A model generated the notes under the pieces. It did no database searches. It saw only the letters and a list, made by a program, of their open reading frames with translations, and was not told the origin of the DNA. Made by a program: the position numbers and the translations under genes. From an uncultured Bacilli bacterium (GTDB taxonomy: Bacteria; Bacillota_I; Bacilli_A; RF39; UBA660): 18,416 nucleotides of DNA. Each line of letters begins with the position of its first letter. Within the stretch, counting starts at the first letter, position 1. Location: contig CALVHJ010000014.1 in the NCBI GenBank assembly GCA_944327425.1, positions 1-18,416 on the forward strand, in the 5' to 3' direction. Below are positions 6,953 to 14,090 of the stretch, piece by piece.

Positions 6953-7274
6953 CGTATTTTCCAAATACTACTTTTTCTAGGTTGCTAATTCTTCTTAGTA
7001 AATCAACATTATTATTACCATTATTGTTAGATGATTCACTTGCCACTAGTTGTTCCCTTAAAGAACGGATTTCAGCTTTAAGTTTGGCATTATCTTCCGT
7101 TAAATCTTTAATTTCCCTTTCATTTCTTTTAATAATGTTAATAAACTCGGTATAGTCACGTATTACCATATCAAGGTACTTATCTACTTCTTGAGGTCGA
7201 TAACCTCTCGCATCAATTTTAAATTCTTTATCAAGGATCTCTTGGGGAGTTAAATATATTTTATCACTATACAC
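6948..7274 (-). CDS. gpsB: Cell division regulator GpsB
   Basis: GpsB is a small DivIVA-like cytoplasmic coiled-coil protein that positions class A PBPs during the division and elongation cycle. The 108-residue product has the conserved N-terminal membrane/PBP-binding domain (LTPQEILDKEFKIDARGYRP, then QEVDKYLDMVIRDY). A coiled coil runs to about residue 77, then an Asn/Ser-rich linker and a short C-terminal helix (LLRRISNLEKVVFG). The start is GTG at 7274, with AAGGA 9 nt upstream. It precedes rnpB, as in Bacillus. A likely partner, PBP1, is encoded about 2 kb away in the opposite direction. Its TAA stop lies within the P1 helix of rnpB. Confidence 0.95.
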   Translation of the reverse strand: MYSDKIYLTPQEILDKEFKIDARGYRPQEVDKYLDMVIRDYTEFINIIKRNEREIKDLTEDNAKLKAEIRSLREQLVASESSNNNGNNNVDLLRRISNLEKVVFGKYE

Positions 7275-7298
7275 TTTATCACATCCTTACACATCATA

Positions 7299-7328
7299 AT
7301 TATAATATTTTTAGGAGTATTTTGTCAA
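7299..7328 (-). promoter_or_regulatory. Consensus sigma-A promoter for gpsB-rnpB
   Basis: On the minus strand TTGACA (7328-7323) and TATAAT (7304-7299) are both perfect hexamers, separated by 18 bp. The GTG start of gpsB is 24 nt downstream of the -10. No other strong promoter is visible before rnpB, so this site probably drives both gpsB and the RNase P RNA, and possibly the genes beyond. Confidence 0.8.
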
Positions 7329-7427
7329 TGTATTTAGAGTATTTGTAAAATTTTGTAAATTTGAGTGTAAAGTTAATATTTATTTACTATTTAGGATAAT
7401 AATGTTAAAATAATGATGGAGGCTGAT

Positions 7428-7922
7428 ATGAAGAAAAAAATTATTTTGATAATTGTTTTAGTTGCGGTTTTTATTGCATCTTTTGTAGGGGCTAGCTATT
7501 TTTTTAAAGAAAAACCTAAAGGTTTTGGTGATAATGAATTTTCGATTACTTTGCCAGATAAGTTTTCATTAGAAGAACTTGAAGGAGCTAAAGTTTATTT
7601 AGAAAGTGATGATGCCTTAATAATTGCTTATAAAGATACTTTTCAAGAATTAGAAGCTTTAGGTATTACCAAGGATTCTAGTTTAAATGATTATTTAGAG
7701 TTAATTATTAAAAATAATAACTACGAGTATGAAGTAAAAGAGGATGACGGATTAGTTTATTTTGAGTATGAAGAAGATGTAGATGATAGTAATTATTATT
7801 ATTTTGTTTTAGCGTTAAAAAGTGATGATGCTTTTTGGCTTGTTAACTTTGCTTGTTTAGCTCAAGATAAAGATGAATTTAAATTAGATTTTATGGATTG
7901 GGCTAAAACTATAGAGGTTTAA
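7428..7922 (+). CDS. Hypothetical membrane-anchored extracytoplasmic protein
   Basis: This 164-residue protein starts at ATG 7428, chosen because GGAGG lies 5 nt upstream; an ATG at 7413 is in frame but precedes that site. It begins MKKKI followed by a hydrophobic segment (about residues 5-24) with no lipobox cysteine, so it is probably a signal-anchored protein facing outward. The rest is strongly acidic, with alternating strands such as FSITLPDKF and EDDGLVYFEYEE, and a C-terminal LDFMDWAKTIEV helix. The overall shape recalls the PsbP/DcrB-like fold seen in many small Firmicute exported proteins, but this is an inference and no function is assigned. It is flanked by gpsB on the opposite strand and has its own terminator. 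Confidence 0.75.
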   Translation: MKKKIILIIVLVAVFIASFVGASYFFKEKPKGFGDNEFSITLPDKFSLEELEGAKVYLESDDALIIAYKDTFQELEALGITKDSSLNDYLELIIKNNNYEYEVKEDDGLVYFEYEEDVDDSNYYYFVLALKSDDAFWLVNFACLAQDKDEFKLDFMDWAKTIEV

Positions 7923-7938
7923 GATAGCAACTAAATAT

Positions 7939-7969
7939 TAAAAAGGACAATTGAGTTTGTTCTTTTTTT
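7939..7969 (+). terminator. Intrinsic terminator after the 164-aa protein
   Basis: AAAAAGGACAA (7940-7950) can pair with TTGTTCTTTTT (7957-7967) with one G-T pair, around a 6-nt loop, and the structure runs into a T-tract. It lies 18 nt after the TAA of the preceding gene. Confidence 0.65.
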
Positions 7970-8202
7970 GGCTAGTTAGAGTTATGATGTTCTTATTAGG
8001 TAATTAATTTACATTTTTTTGTAAATATGAAGAATTTTTAAAATTTTACTAATTTTAGATATTCGAAGATTGAAATTATTATTTTTTGTTTGGAAATATA
8101 TAATTTCATCAGGAATTTTAATAGTTTTATTATGAAAATTAAGTAAATCTCTATTTGACTCTATTTCTTCTTTCTTGTATAGTGGCATCAGGAGGGAGAA
8201 AT
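7970..8202. other. Intergenic stretch without a supported gene
   Basis: This AT-rich stretch between the 7940 terminator and the nuclease remnant holds no ORF with a ribosome binding site and recognisable product. A minus-strand open frame crosses it but is partly a shadow of the remnant and has no supported start. It may contain eroded upstream parts of the Rpn-family gene, but I cannot see them. Confidence 0.4.
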
Positions 8203-8445
8203 AATCAGAAAAGTGCACGAGGAGATAAAGCGAAAGAATTAAACAAATGGGATATCCAGATAGCAATAAATAAAGGTTATCAAGATGGCATGTAATAAGG
8301 TCGTATTGATGGACGAGCTGAGGGATTAGCCGAAGCATCCAAGGAAATTGCTAAAGAAACGATCAAACTAAATATGCCTATAGAAGACATTAGCAAAATA
8401 ACAAAGCTTGATATCAAAACAATTGAAGAACTTAAAAAACAATAA
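8203..8445 (+). pseudogene. Remnant of an Rpn-family nuclease/putative transposase gene (C-terminal part)
   Basis: In the frame ending at TAA 8443-8445 the translation reads KAKELNKWDIQIAINKGYQD, then two consecutive in-frame stops (8293-8298), then GRIDGRAEGLAEASKEIAKE and finally MPIEDISKITKLDIKTIEEL. The G-x2-[DE]G repeats and the closing '[MI]xxIxxITxLxxxxIEEL' helix pair are typical of the C-terminus of Rpn-family (PD-(D/E)XK) recombination-promoting nucleases. The N-terminal nuclease domain is not recognisable upstream. The gene is therefore truncated and carries two stops in a row, so it is a dead copy. The left limit is approximate. A terminator follows 17 nt after the old stop. Confidence 0.75.
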
Positions 8446-8461
8446 TCATGCATTAAATTAG

Positions 8462-8491
8462 AGAAGAAGACAAAAAAAGTCTTCTTTTTTT
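8462..8491 (+). terminator. Intrinsic terminator before recU
   Basis: AAGAAGAC (8464-8471) and GTCTTCTT (8479-8486) form a perfect 8-bp stem around a 7-A loop, followed by a T-run. It still follows the dead Rpn-family gene and insulates the recU-ponA unit. Confidence 0.8.
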
Positions 8492-8547
8492 GGTGTAAAT
8501 AGTAAGTAAAGTTTGTGTGATGCATAGATATTTTAGCGTATTTATAG

Positions 8548-8553
8548 TATAAT
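8548..8553 (+). promoter_or_regulatory. Candidate -10 element for recU-ponA
   Basis: A perfect TATAAT sits 18 nt before the recU ATG. No good -35 hexamer lies 16-18 bp upstream, so the call is weak. It is the only -10-like element between the terminator at 8491 and recU. Confidence 0.35.
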
Positions 8554-8570
8554 TAAATAAGGTGAAGGGC

Positions 8571-9149
8571 ATGAAGTATCCTAACAACATTAAGAAAAGT
8601 TATAAAAAAGAAATTAATTATAAGAATCGAGGGATGAATTTAGAAAGTCTTATTAATGAAGCTTGTAAGTACTATGTCCACAATGATTTAGCAATTATTT
8701 ATAAAAAACCAACTCCTATTGGGGTAGTTGATGTTGATTATAAAAATGGTGCTGTCATTAATAAAGCTTATTTTAAAGAACCTTCGACGCTTGATTATAA
8801 TGGTATTTATAAAGGAAAATATATTGAATTTGATGCTAAAGAGTGTGCTTCTAAAACTAGTTTTCCCCTTAGTAATATTCATCTTCACCAAATAAAACAT
8901 ATAGAAAAAGTATTAAAACATGGAGGTATTGCTTTTTTAATTATTAGTATGAATAATAATTATTATTTGTTTAAAGGTAGTGATTTAATAGAATTTATTC
9001 ATACTAATATAAGAAAAAGTATTCCCTACTCTGTTATTCAAGATTTAGGTATAACCTTAAAAGTTAATTATAATATTGGACTTGATTATTTAAAAGGTAT
9101 TAATGATGCTTATAAAGGAGTTGGTTATTTTGAAGATACCAAAGATTAA
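8571..9149 (+). CDS. recU: Holliday junction resolvase RecU
   Basis: RecU cleaves Holliday junctions and modulates RecA during recombinational repair and chromosome segregation in Gram-positives. The 192-residue product has the family's N-terminal YPN start, NRGMNLESLINEACKYY, then KKPTPIGVVDVDY. The PD-(D/E)XK core is STLDYNG (Asp75) and YIEFDAKE (Asp88, Lys90), followed by TSFPLSNIHLHQIKHI. The acidic residue two before the lysine is Asp where B. subtilis has Glu, an allowed choice in this fold. I chose ATG 8571, with GAAGGG just upstream; an in-frame GTG at 8562 is less likely. Its last 20 nt overlap ponA. The recU-ponA pair is a classical Firmicute arrangement. Confidence 0.96.
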   Translation: MKYPNNIKKSYKKEINYKNRGMNLESLINEACKYYVHNDLAIIYKKPTPIGVVDVDYKNGAVINKAYFKEPSTLDYNGIYKGKYIEFDAKECASKTSFPLSNIHLHQIKHIEKVLKHGGIAFLIISMNNNYYLFKGSDLIEFIHTNIRKSIPYSVIQDLGITLKVNYNIGLDYLKGINDAYKGVGYFEDTKD

Positions 9150-11736
9150 AGTTAAGAAAAAAGGTAAAAATGATGATAATAAAAAAGAAAAAAAGAGAGT
9201 AAAGAAAAAAGGTGGAGCTAAAAATACTATTTTAATTATTTTGATTAGTTTAGGTATTGTAGTAGCTTCGGCGGTATTAGCTTTTGCTTTATATATTATT
9301 ATTACATCGCCAGATTTTGTCGTAGAAGAATTATATACTAAAGAACCGACAGTTTTATATGATATAAATGGAGAGGAATTTGCGAGAATTGGTAGTAAAA
9401 ATGTAGAATTGGTTACATATAGTGATTTACCACAAGTGTTAGTGGATGCCCTAATTGCTACAGAAGATTCAAGATTTTTTCAACATAATGGATTTGATGC
9501 GGCAAGATTTATTAAAGCGAGTCTTGGACAATTAGCTGGACAAGATGCTGGTGGTGCTTCTACTTTATCAATGCAAGTTATTAAAAATACTTATACTGAT
9601 CCTAATTTAACATCTGGTTTTAAAGGAATAGTTAGAAAATTTACCGATATTTATATGGCTGTTTTTAAATTAGAGGCAGCTTATACTAAGGAAGAAATTA
9701 TCGAGTTTTATTTAAATAGTCAATGGCTAGGTGGTGGTTCTACTAATTATGCATCAATAAACGGGGTTGAGCAAGGTAGTCAGTATTTCTTTGGTAAATC
9801 TGTATCAGATTTAACACTAGCAGAGGCTAGCTTACTTGTTGGAATGTTTAATGCTCCTGATGCTTATAACCCTTATACGAATCCCGATTTGGCTTCACAA
9901 AGACGTTCTACTGTATTAGGGCTTATGGTTAGACATGGTTATATTTCGGAGGAAGAAAGAGATTTTGCTGAAGCAGTACCTGTTGAGAGTTTGCTTGCTG
10001 ATCATAGTAGTGAAGAAAATTCAGGAAATTATCAAGCTTTTATCGATTTTGTTTTATTACAAGTAGAAGAAGAGACTGGTGATAATCCAAGACAAGTACC
10101 GATGCAAATTTATACAACTTTAAATCCGGATATTCAAGAGACTTTGCATTTATTAGAAACAGGAGAACTATATGAATTTGTTAATGACGTAGTTCAATTT
10201 GGAATGGCGGTAACTAGTACTGAAAATGGAGCAGTTTTAGCTTTGTCTGGTGGTAGAAATTATGCGGCGATGGGTACTAATAGAGCTGTGGGTCCAGAGT
10301 ATAGTGGTATTTCCAGACAACCAGGAAGTTCAGCAAAAATCATTTTCGATTATGGACCTTATATTGAATATTTAAATGGTTCGACAGGGACATTATTTAT
10401 TGATAGACCTTGGACTTATACTAAAGGTGGTTCAATTGTTAATGCCGATCGTTCTTATTGGGGAGAAATTACAATGCGTAGAGCTTTAGTAAATTCTCGA
10501 AATGTTCCAGCGATTCAAGCTTTTCAACAAGTTGCTGAGGAAGTGGGAATGGATAGAATTGCTGAGTTTGCTCGTAGTTTAGGAATTGATTTTGGCGATG
10601 ATTTATATGAATCTGCTGGTTTGGGAGGATTTGATGGAACTAACCCTCTTACTATGTCGGCAGCTTATGCAGCTTTTGGTCGGGGTGGTATTTATATAAA
10701 GCCATACTCATTTACAAAAGTTGTTTATATAGAAACAGAAGATGAATACACTCATACAATTGAGCAAACAAGAGTTATGAATGAAGAAACAGCCTATATG
10801 ATTACCGATATTTTAGTTGATGCTGGTCGAAGTGGTGTTGGTGGTAATTTTAGTATTAGTGGTACGGATATAGCAGCTAAAGGTGGTACTTCAACAATTG
10901 ATAGTGCATCAGCTGAACAACTAGGAATTCCTAAAAGTGCTACTCCTAACCATTGGAATATTACCTATTCTCCAGATTATGCAATAGCTTTGTGGTATGG
11001 ATATGACAGGAATGATCAAGGATATTTAACAACTAGTGCTGGTAATAGAGCAAGAACATCAATAATGTCAGCGGTATCCAAAAGAATTTATAAGACTAAT
11101 TCTAGATTTGAACAACCTAGTGGAGTGGTAGAAAGAACTATAGAACTTGGTACTTATCCTTTACAGTTAGCTAGTGAATATACTCCTAGCAATCTAAAAT
11201 CAACTGAGTTATTTAAAGCCGGATATGAACCAACTGAGGTATCAACGAGATTTAGTAAGTTAGATGCTCCTACTAACGGAAATTCTACTTATGATGGATC
11301 AACTATTAGAATTAGTTGGGATCAAATAGATACTCCGGATGCAATAAATCCTAGTTATTTAGAAGAATATTTTAATGGATATTTTAGTGATTATTATAGT
11401 AGATATGCTCAAGATTTTTATAATGCGAGAATAACATATAATAATTCTAATATTGGTACTATAGGTTATCAAGTATATTTACAAAATGGGGAACAATTAA
11501 TTAGTTTAGGATATACAACTAATAATTACTTTACTTATACAGCTAATCCAGGAACAGATTATACATTTATAGTTAGATCTGCTTATAGTATATTTAAAGA
11601 TAATATGAGTGATAATTTAGTAATAAATGTAGAAACTAATATGGATAGTAATATTGGAGGAATTGGGGGACCAAGCGATGATAATAATGATGATGATAAT
11701 ACTAATCCCCCTCAAACTGATACTGGATTAGAATAA
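9130..11736 (+). CDS. ponA: Class A penicillin-binding protein PBP1 (transglycosylase/transpeptidase)
   Basis: This bifunctional enzyme polymerises and cross-links peptidoglycan at the outer face of the membrane. I chose TTG 9130 (868 aa) because AAAGGAG ends 8 nt upstream, inside the 3' end of recU; in-frame ATGs at 9103/9106 lack a good site. Using that start: a Lys-rich cytoplasmic tail (1-32), a membrane segment (about 33-58), a GT51 domain with catalytic Glu112 in EDSRFFQHNGFD and GGASTLSMQVIKN, and a transpeptidase domain. The transpeptidase has S-x-x-K at Ser400-Lys403 (PGSSAK), SRN at 456-458, and a KTG-equivalent reading KGG at 584-586. A fibronectin type III-like region (about 712-838) carries a Tyr-rich insertion, and the tail is Asp/Asn-rich. 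A terminator follows immediately. Confidence 0.96.
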   Translation: MKIPKIKVKKKGKNDDNKKEKKRVKKKGGAKNTILIILISLGIVVASAVLAFALYIIITSPDFVVEELYTKEPTVLYDINGEEFARIGSKNVELVTYSDLPQVLVDALIATEDSRFFQHNGFDAARFIKASLGQLAGQDAGGASTLSMQVIKNTYTDPNLTSGFKGIVRKFTDIYMAVFKLEAAYTKEEIIEFYLNSQWLGGGSTNYASINGVEQGSQYFFGKSVSDLTLAEASLLVGMFNAPDAYNPYTNPDLASQRRSTVLGLMVRHGYISEEERDFAEAVPVESLLADHSSEENSGNYQAFIDFVLLQVEEETGDNPRQVPMQIYTTLNPDIQETLHLLETGELYEFVNDVVQFGMAVTSTENGAVLALSGGRNYAAMGTNRAVGPEYSGISRQPGSSAKIIFDYGPYIEYLNGSTGTLFIDRPWTYTKGGSIVNADRSYWGEITMRRALVNSRNVPAIQAFQQVAEEVGMDRIAEFARSLGIDFGDDLYESAGLGGFDGTNPLTMSAAYAAFGRGGIYIKPYSFTKVVYIETEDEYTHTIEQTRVMNEETAYMITDILVDAGRSGVGGNFSISGTDIAAKGGTSTIDSASAEQLGIPKSATPNHWNITYSPDYAIALWYGYDRNDQGYLTTSAGNRARTSIMSAVSKRIYKTNSRFEQPSGVVERTIELGTYPLQLASEYTPSNLKSTELFKAGYEPTEVSTRFSKLDAPTNGNSTYDGSTIRISWDQIDTPDAINPSYLEEYFNGYFSDYYSRYAQDFYNARITYNNSNIGTIGYQVYLQNGEQLISLGYTTNNYFTYTANPGTDYTFIVRSAYSIFKDNMSDNLVINVETNMDSNIGGIGGPSDDNNDDDNTNPPQTDTGLE

Positions 11737-11768
11737 AAAAGACAAGCTTTAATTGGCTTGTTTTTTAG
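11735..11768. terminator. Bidirectional terminator between ponA and sigE
   Basis: ACAAGC (11742-11747) pairs with GCTTGT (11756-11761), extended by flanking A-run/T-run pairs. The A-run on one side and T-run on the other allow it to stop transcription from ponA (plus) and sigE (minus). It overlaps the ponA stop codon and ends just before the sigE stop. Confidence 0.75.
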
Positions 11769-11772
11769 CTTT

Positions 11773-12456
11773 TTATAACTTCATTGTTTGTTTAAGTTTT
11801 TTGATAACTTTCTTTTCAATACGAGAAATATAACTTTGAGATATGCCTAATTTTTCTGCTACTTCTTTTTGAGTGTATTCTAAAGTATTATTAAGACCAT
11901 ATCTTAGAGTCATTATCTCTTTTTCTCTTTCGTCTAAAGTATTAATTTCTTTAGCTAAAATCTCTTTACTTAAGGTCTTTTCATATTCATTAGGTACATA
12001 ATCAATATCTGTTCCTAATATATCTTCTAGGTGCAATTCATTACCTTCAGCATCATAATTTAGAGCATCTTCAAAACTTATCTCTCCCCTTCTTTTTTTA
12101 TTTTTTCTTAGAAACATTAGTATTTCATTAGATATACAACGTGATGCATAAGTTGCTAGTTTAATATTTTTATCGAGTTTATAAGTGTTTATACCTTTAA
12201 TTAAGCCAATAGAACCAATACTTACTAAATCTTCAATATCATAACCTGTATTTTCATATTTTTTTGCAAGAAAGACTACTAGTCTTAAATTATGTTCAAT
12301 AAGTTTGTTTTTAGCTTCTATATCCCCTTTACCGGCTTTAATAATACAGTCTCTTTCAACACTTTCTTCTAGAGGTGGTGGTAGTTTATCGGTAGAACCA
12401 ATAAAAAAACATTCATTATATTTTTCTTTTAACCATAATATTAATTTATTTAGCAT
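11773..12456 (-). CDS. sigE: RNA polymerase sporulation sigma factor, sigma-E
   Basis: Sigma-E is the first mother-cell sigma factor of sporulation, made as an inactive precursor and activated by SpoIIGA. The 227-residue product has the sigma-E/K hallmark PPPL (26-29), region 2 (HNLRLVVFLAKKYENTG, then DIEDLVSIGSIGLIKGINTY, LATYASRCISNEILMFLR) and region 4 with the HTH TQKEVAEKLGISQSYISRIE. I call it sigE and not sigK because spoIIGA lies directly upstream, overlapping by 7 nt, and because the sequence FEDALNYDAEGNELHLEDIL matches sigma-E. The pro-sequence (MLNKLILWLKEKYNECFFIG region) is about 10 residues shorter than in B. subtilis. ATG 12456 follows GGAGG at 4 nt. Confidence 0.95.
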   Translation of the reverse strand: MLNKLILWLKEKYNECFFIGSTDKLPPPLEESVERDCIIKAGKGDIEAKNKLIEHNLRLVVFLAKKYENTGYDIEDLVSIGSIGLIKGINTYKLDKNIKLATYASRCISNEILMFLRKNKKRRGEISFEDALNYDAEGNELHLEDILGTDIDYVPNEYEKTLSKEILAKEINTLDEREKEIMTLRYGLNNTLEYTQKEVAEKLGISQSYISRIEKKVIKKLKQTMKL

Positions 12457-13205
12457 ATATCCTCCAATATCTTATAGTTTAATAAACAATCTATTCCATT
12501 TAATTTAAATGATTCTTCACTTAAACCTATTAAATAATTAGTTAATTTATGATTATTAATCATTATATATTTAGGTTTAATACATTGAAGAAGTCCATGA
12601 TGATTTAGGGTATTATATGGTATATACATAGGACTTCTAATATTTATTGATCCTTTTAATTTCTTTTTATTAATTAAAATTATGGGTTTATTAGTAGTGG
12701 GATCTCTTAATTTATTACCAGTATCTAAGAAGCCAGTTAAGTCAAGTTTATAATTATTATTAAATATAATACTTACTTGATAATAATAGTTTTTAATTTC
12801 TTTTAATACTTTAATACTTTTAATAAATACATATAAAATAAAAGGACTTATTAAAAGTATTATTAAATAATTTAAATTATTAAATTCAATATTTAAATAA
12901 TAAGTAAAACCGCCTAAAATAATACTTATCATATATAAATAAATAGTATTATAAAAAGTATATAAAATATTTTTATAACCAAAAGATATAATAACCATAA
13001 TAATACCCATGATTAGCTTTAATAAGCTAAAAATAAAAGAATTAAGAGGTAAAAATAAGCTTATTAAAGTTAATTCACCAAATAAACTAGCTAATATTAA
13101 TCGATATATTTTAGTATATCTTTTTAAGGTTATATTAACTGTTAATAATATAAATAAATCAAAGAGAAAGTTTATTATTATTAATAGATCAATATATATA
13201 ATCAT
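12450..13205 (-). CDS. spoIIGA: Sigma-E processing aspartic protease SpoIIGA
   Basis: SpoIIGA is a membrane protease that, when signalled from the forespore by SpoIIR, cleaves the pro-sequence from pro-sigma-E at the septum. The 251-residue product begins MIIYIDLLIIINFLFDLFIL, the usual SpoIIGA start, and has about five membrane segments in its first 130 residues. The soluble C-terminal half has the aspartic protease motif GFLDTGNKLRDP (catalytic Asp161) and ends with SEESFKLNGIDCLLNYKIL. I chose ATG 13205 with GGTG about 6 nt upstream; the frame stays open to 13253 but that start would overlap the promoter. It is co-transcribed with its substrate gene sigE. Confidence 0.93.
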   Translation of the reverse strand: MIIYIDLLIIINFLFDLFILLTVNITLKRYTKIYRLILASLFGELTLISLFLPLNSFIFSLLKLIMGIIMVIISFGYKNILYTFYNTIYLYMISIILGGFTYYLNIEFNNLNYLIILLISPFILYVFIKSIKVLKEIKNYYYQVSIIFNNNYKLDLTGFLDTGNKLRDPTTNKPIILINKKKLKGSINIRSPMYIPYNTLNHHGLLQCIKPKYIMINNHKLTNYLIGLSEESFKLNGIDCLLNYKILEDIC

Positions 13206-13220
13206 AATATCACCAATATG

Positions 13221-13253
13221 ATTATATATTATTGATATTAAAAATATTGTCAA
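13221..13253 (-). promoter_or_regulatory. spoIIGA-sigE promoter with long spacer
   Basis: On the minus strand perfect hexamers TTGACA (13253-13248) and TATAAT (13226-13221) are separated by 21 bp and not 17. B. subtilis spoIIG has a similar over-long spacer (22 bp) and depends on Spo0A~P. TTTGACA overlapping the -35 is one mismatch from the inverted 0A box TTCGACA. A conventional alternative is TAATAT (13231-13226) with a 16-bp spacer. Confidence 0.5.
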
Positions 13254-13463
13254 ATTAAAGAGAAAGGTTTAAAAAAACTGATAAAATTTTTTATTATTAT
13301 AGAGATTCAGAGTTATCGTTAGCTTGTTAAATGTTTTTTATTTAGAAAATACTAACAAAGCTATAACTTTTTAATATTCTTTTATCTATTAATTATCAAA
13401 AATTACTGATATTAAATTTTTAAAAATAAAGATAGTATCAAATCAAACACTATCTTCAATTTA
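13254..13463. other. Intergenic region upstream of spoIIGA with two hairpins
   Basis: This AT-rich stretch contains no ORF that I can support. It holds an imperfect inverted repeat, AGTTAT...AGCTTGTTA (13311-13329) against TAACAAAGCTATAACT (13353-13368), and a second hairpin near 13429-13456. Spo0A-responsive sites for spoIIGA might lie here, but I see no clear TGTCGAA boxes. Confidence 0.4.
13420..13456 (-). terminator. Possible terminator facing leftward
   Basis: AAGATAGT (13429-13436) and ACTATCTT (13449-13456) form a perfect 8-bp stem with a 12-nt loop. On the minus strand the stem is followed by TATTTTTA, a T-rich tail. It would stop transcripts entering from the right before they reach spoIIGA. 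Confidence 0.45.
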
Positions 13464-14044
13464 GGAGTCTGTAAATAAATTTGTGTAAAGTAAATCCTTT
13501 CTATGGTAATATAGAAATATAAAACCAAGGGAGGATTTTTTGAATGAAAGAAAGTAAAAATAATGAAATAGTAAAACATATAATAGAGAATTATGATATT
13601 AAAGATGCTAATGATGTCGCAGAAGCATTAAAAGACATGTTTAAAGACACTATCCAAACAATGATGAATGCAGAATTTGACGCAACTATGGGATATTCTA
13701 AAAACGATAATAAAGTAGAAAAAAATAACTATCGGAATGGATATTCCACCAAAAATGTAAAAAGTAAATTTGGAGAATTTGAACTTTCTGTACCAAGAGA
13801 CAGAAATGCAGAATTTAATCCTCAAATTGTTCCTAAAAATAAGCGAAATATTTCAGGAATAGAAGAAAAAGTAATTAACCTTTATGGAAAAGGATTATCA
13901 ACAAGAGATATCAGTAAATCAATTGAAGATATCTATGGAGTACAGTTATCACCGACAATGATTAGTAATATCACAGATGCTGTCTTAGAAGAGGTAGAAG
14001 AATGGCAAAAAAGGCCATTAAAAGAAGTATATCCGATTATATGA
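13464..14044 (+). mobile_element. Left end of a truncated IS256-family insertion sequence
   Basis: The segment starts near GGAGTCTGTAAATAAATTTG (about 13464-13483), which looks like an IS256-family terminal inverted repeat. It continues into the N-terminal part of a Mutator-type transposase. No inverted copy of that end is visible downstream before the XRE gene, so the right part of the element, including most of the catalytic domain, is gone. The exact left boundary and target duplication cannot be determined. Confidence 0.65.
13544..14044 (+). pseudogene. IS256-family (Mutator) transposase, N-terminal fragment
   Basis: The reading frame encodes 166 residues, whereas IS256-family transposases have about 400. 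Typical family features are visible: ALKDMFKDTIQTMMNAEFDA (helical N-terminal part), GYSKNDNKVEKNNYRNGYST, KFGEFELSVPRDRNAEFNPQ, and GKGLSTRDISKSIEDIYG with SPTMISNITDAVLEEVEEW. The frame ends at TGA 14042-14044 right after RPLKEVYPII, where intact members continue with the first catalytic Asp (YIDA-type motif). All DDE residues are therefore missing and it cannot transpose. I found no continuation in another frame. ATG 13544 has AGGGAGG 9 nt upstream, so the fragment could still be translated. Confidence 0.85.
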
Positions 14045-14090
14045 TAATGTCAAAATATACTGTGGATATTATATTGTATAATTCTATTAT

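Noticed and set aside
8009..8338. Minus-strand open frame of about 109 codons with some plausible-looking sequence in its C-terminal half
   Set aside because: Part of it is antisense to the Rpn-family remnant, there is no ribosome binding site at the possible starts, and the composition is what AT-rich noncoding DNA gives.
14045..14090. Possible frameshifted continuation of the IS256 transposase
   Set aside because: The sequence after the TGA does not encode the expected YIDA-type motif or later DDE-domain segments in any frame; the gene is truncated, not merely frameshifted.
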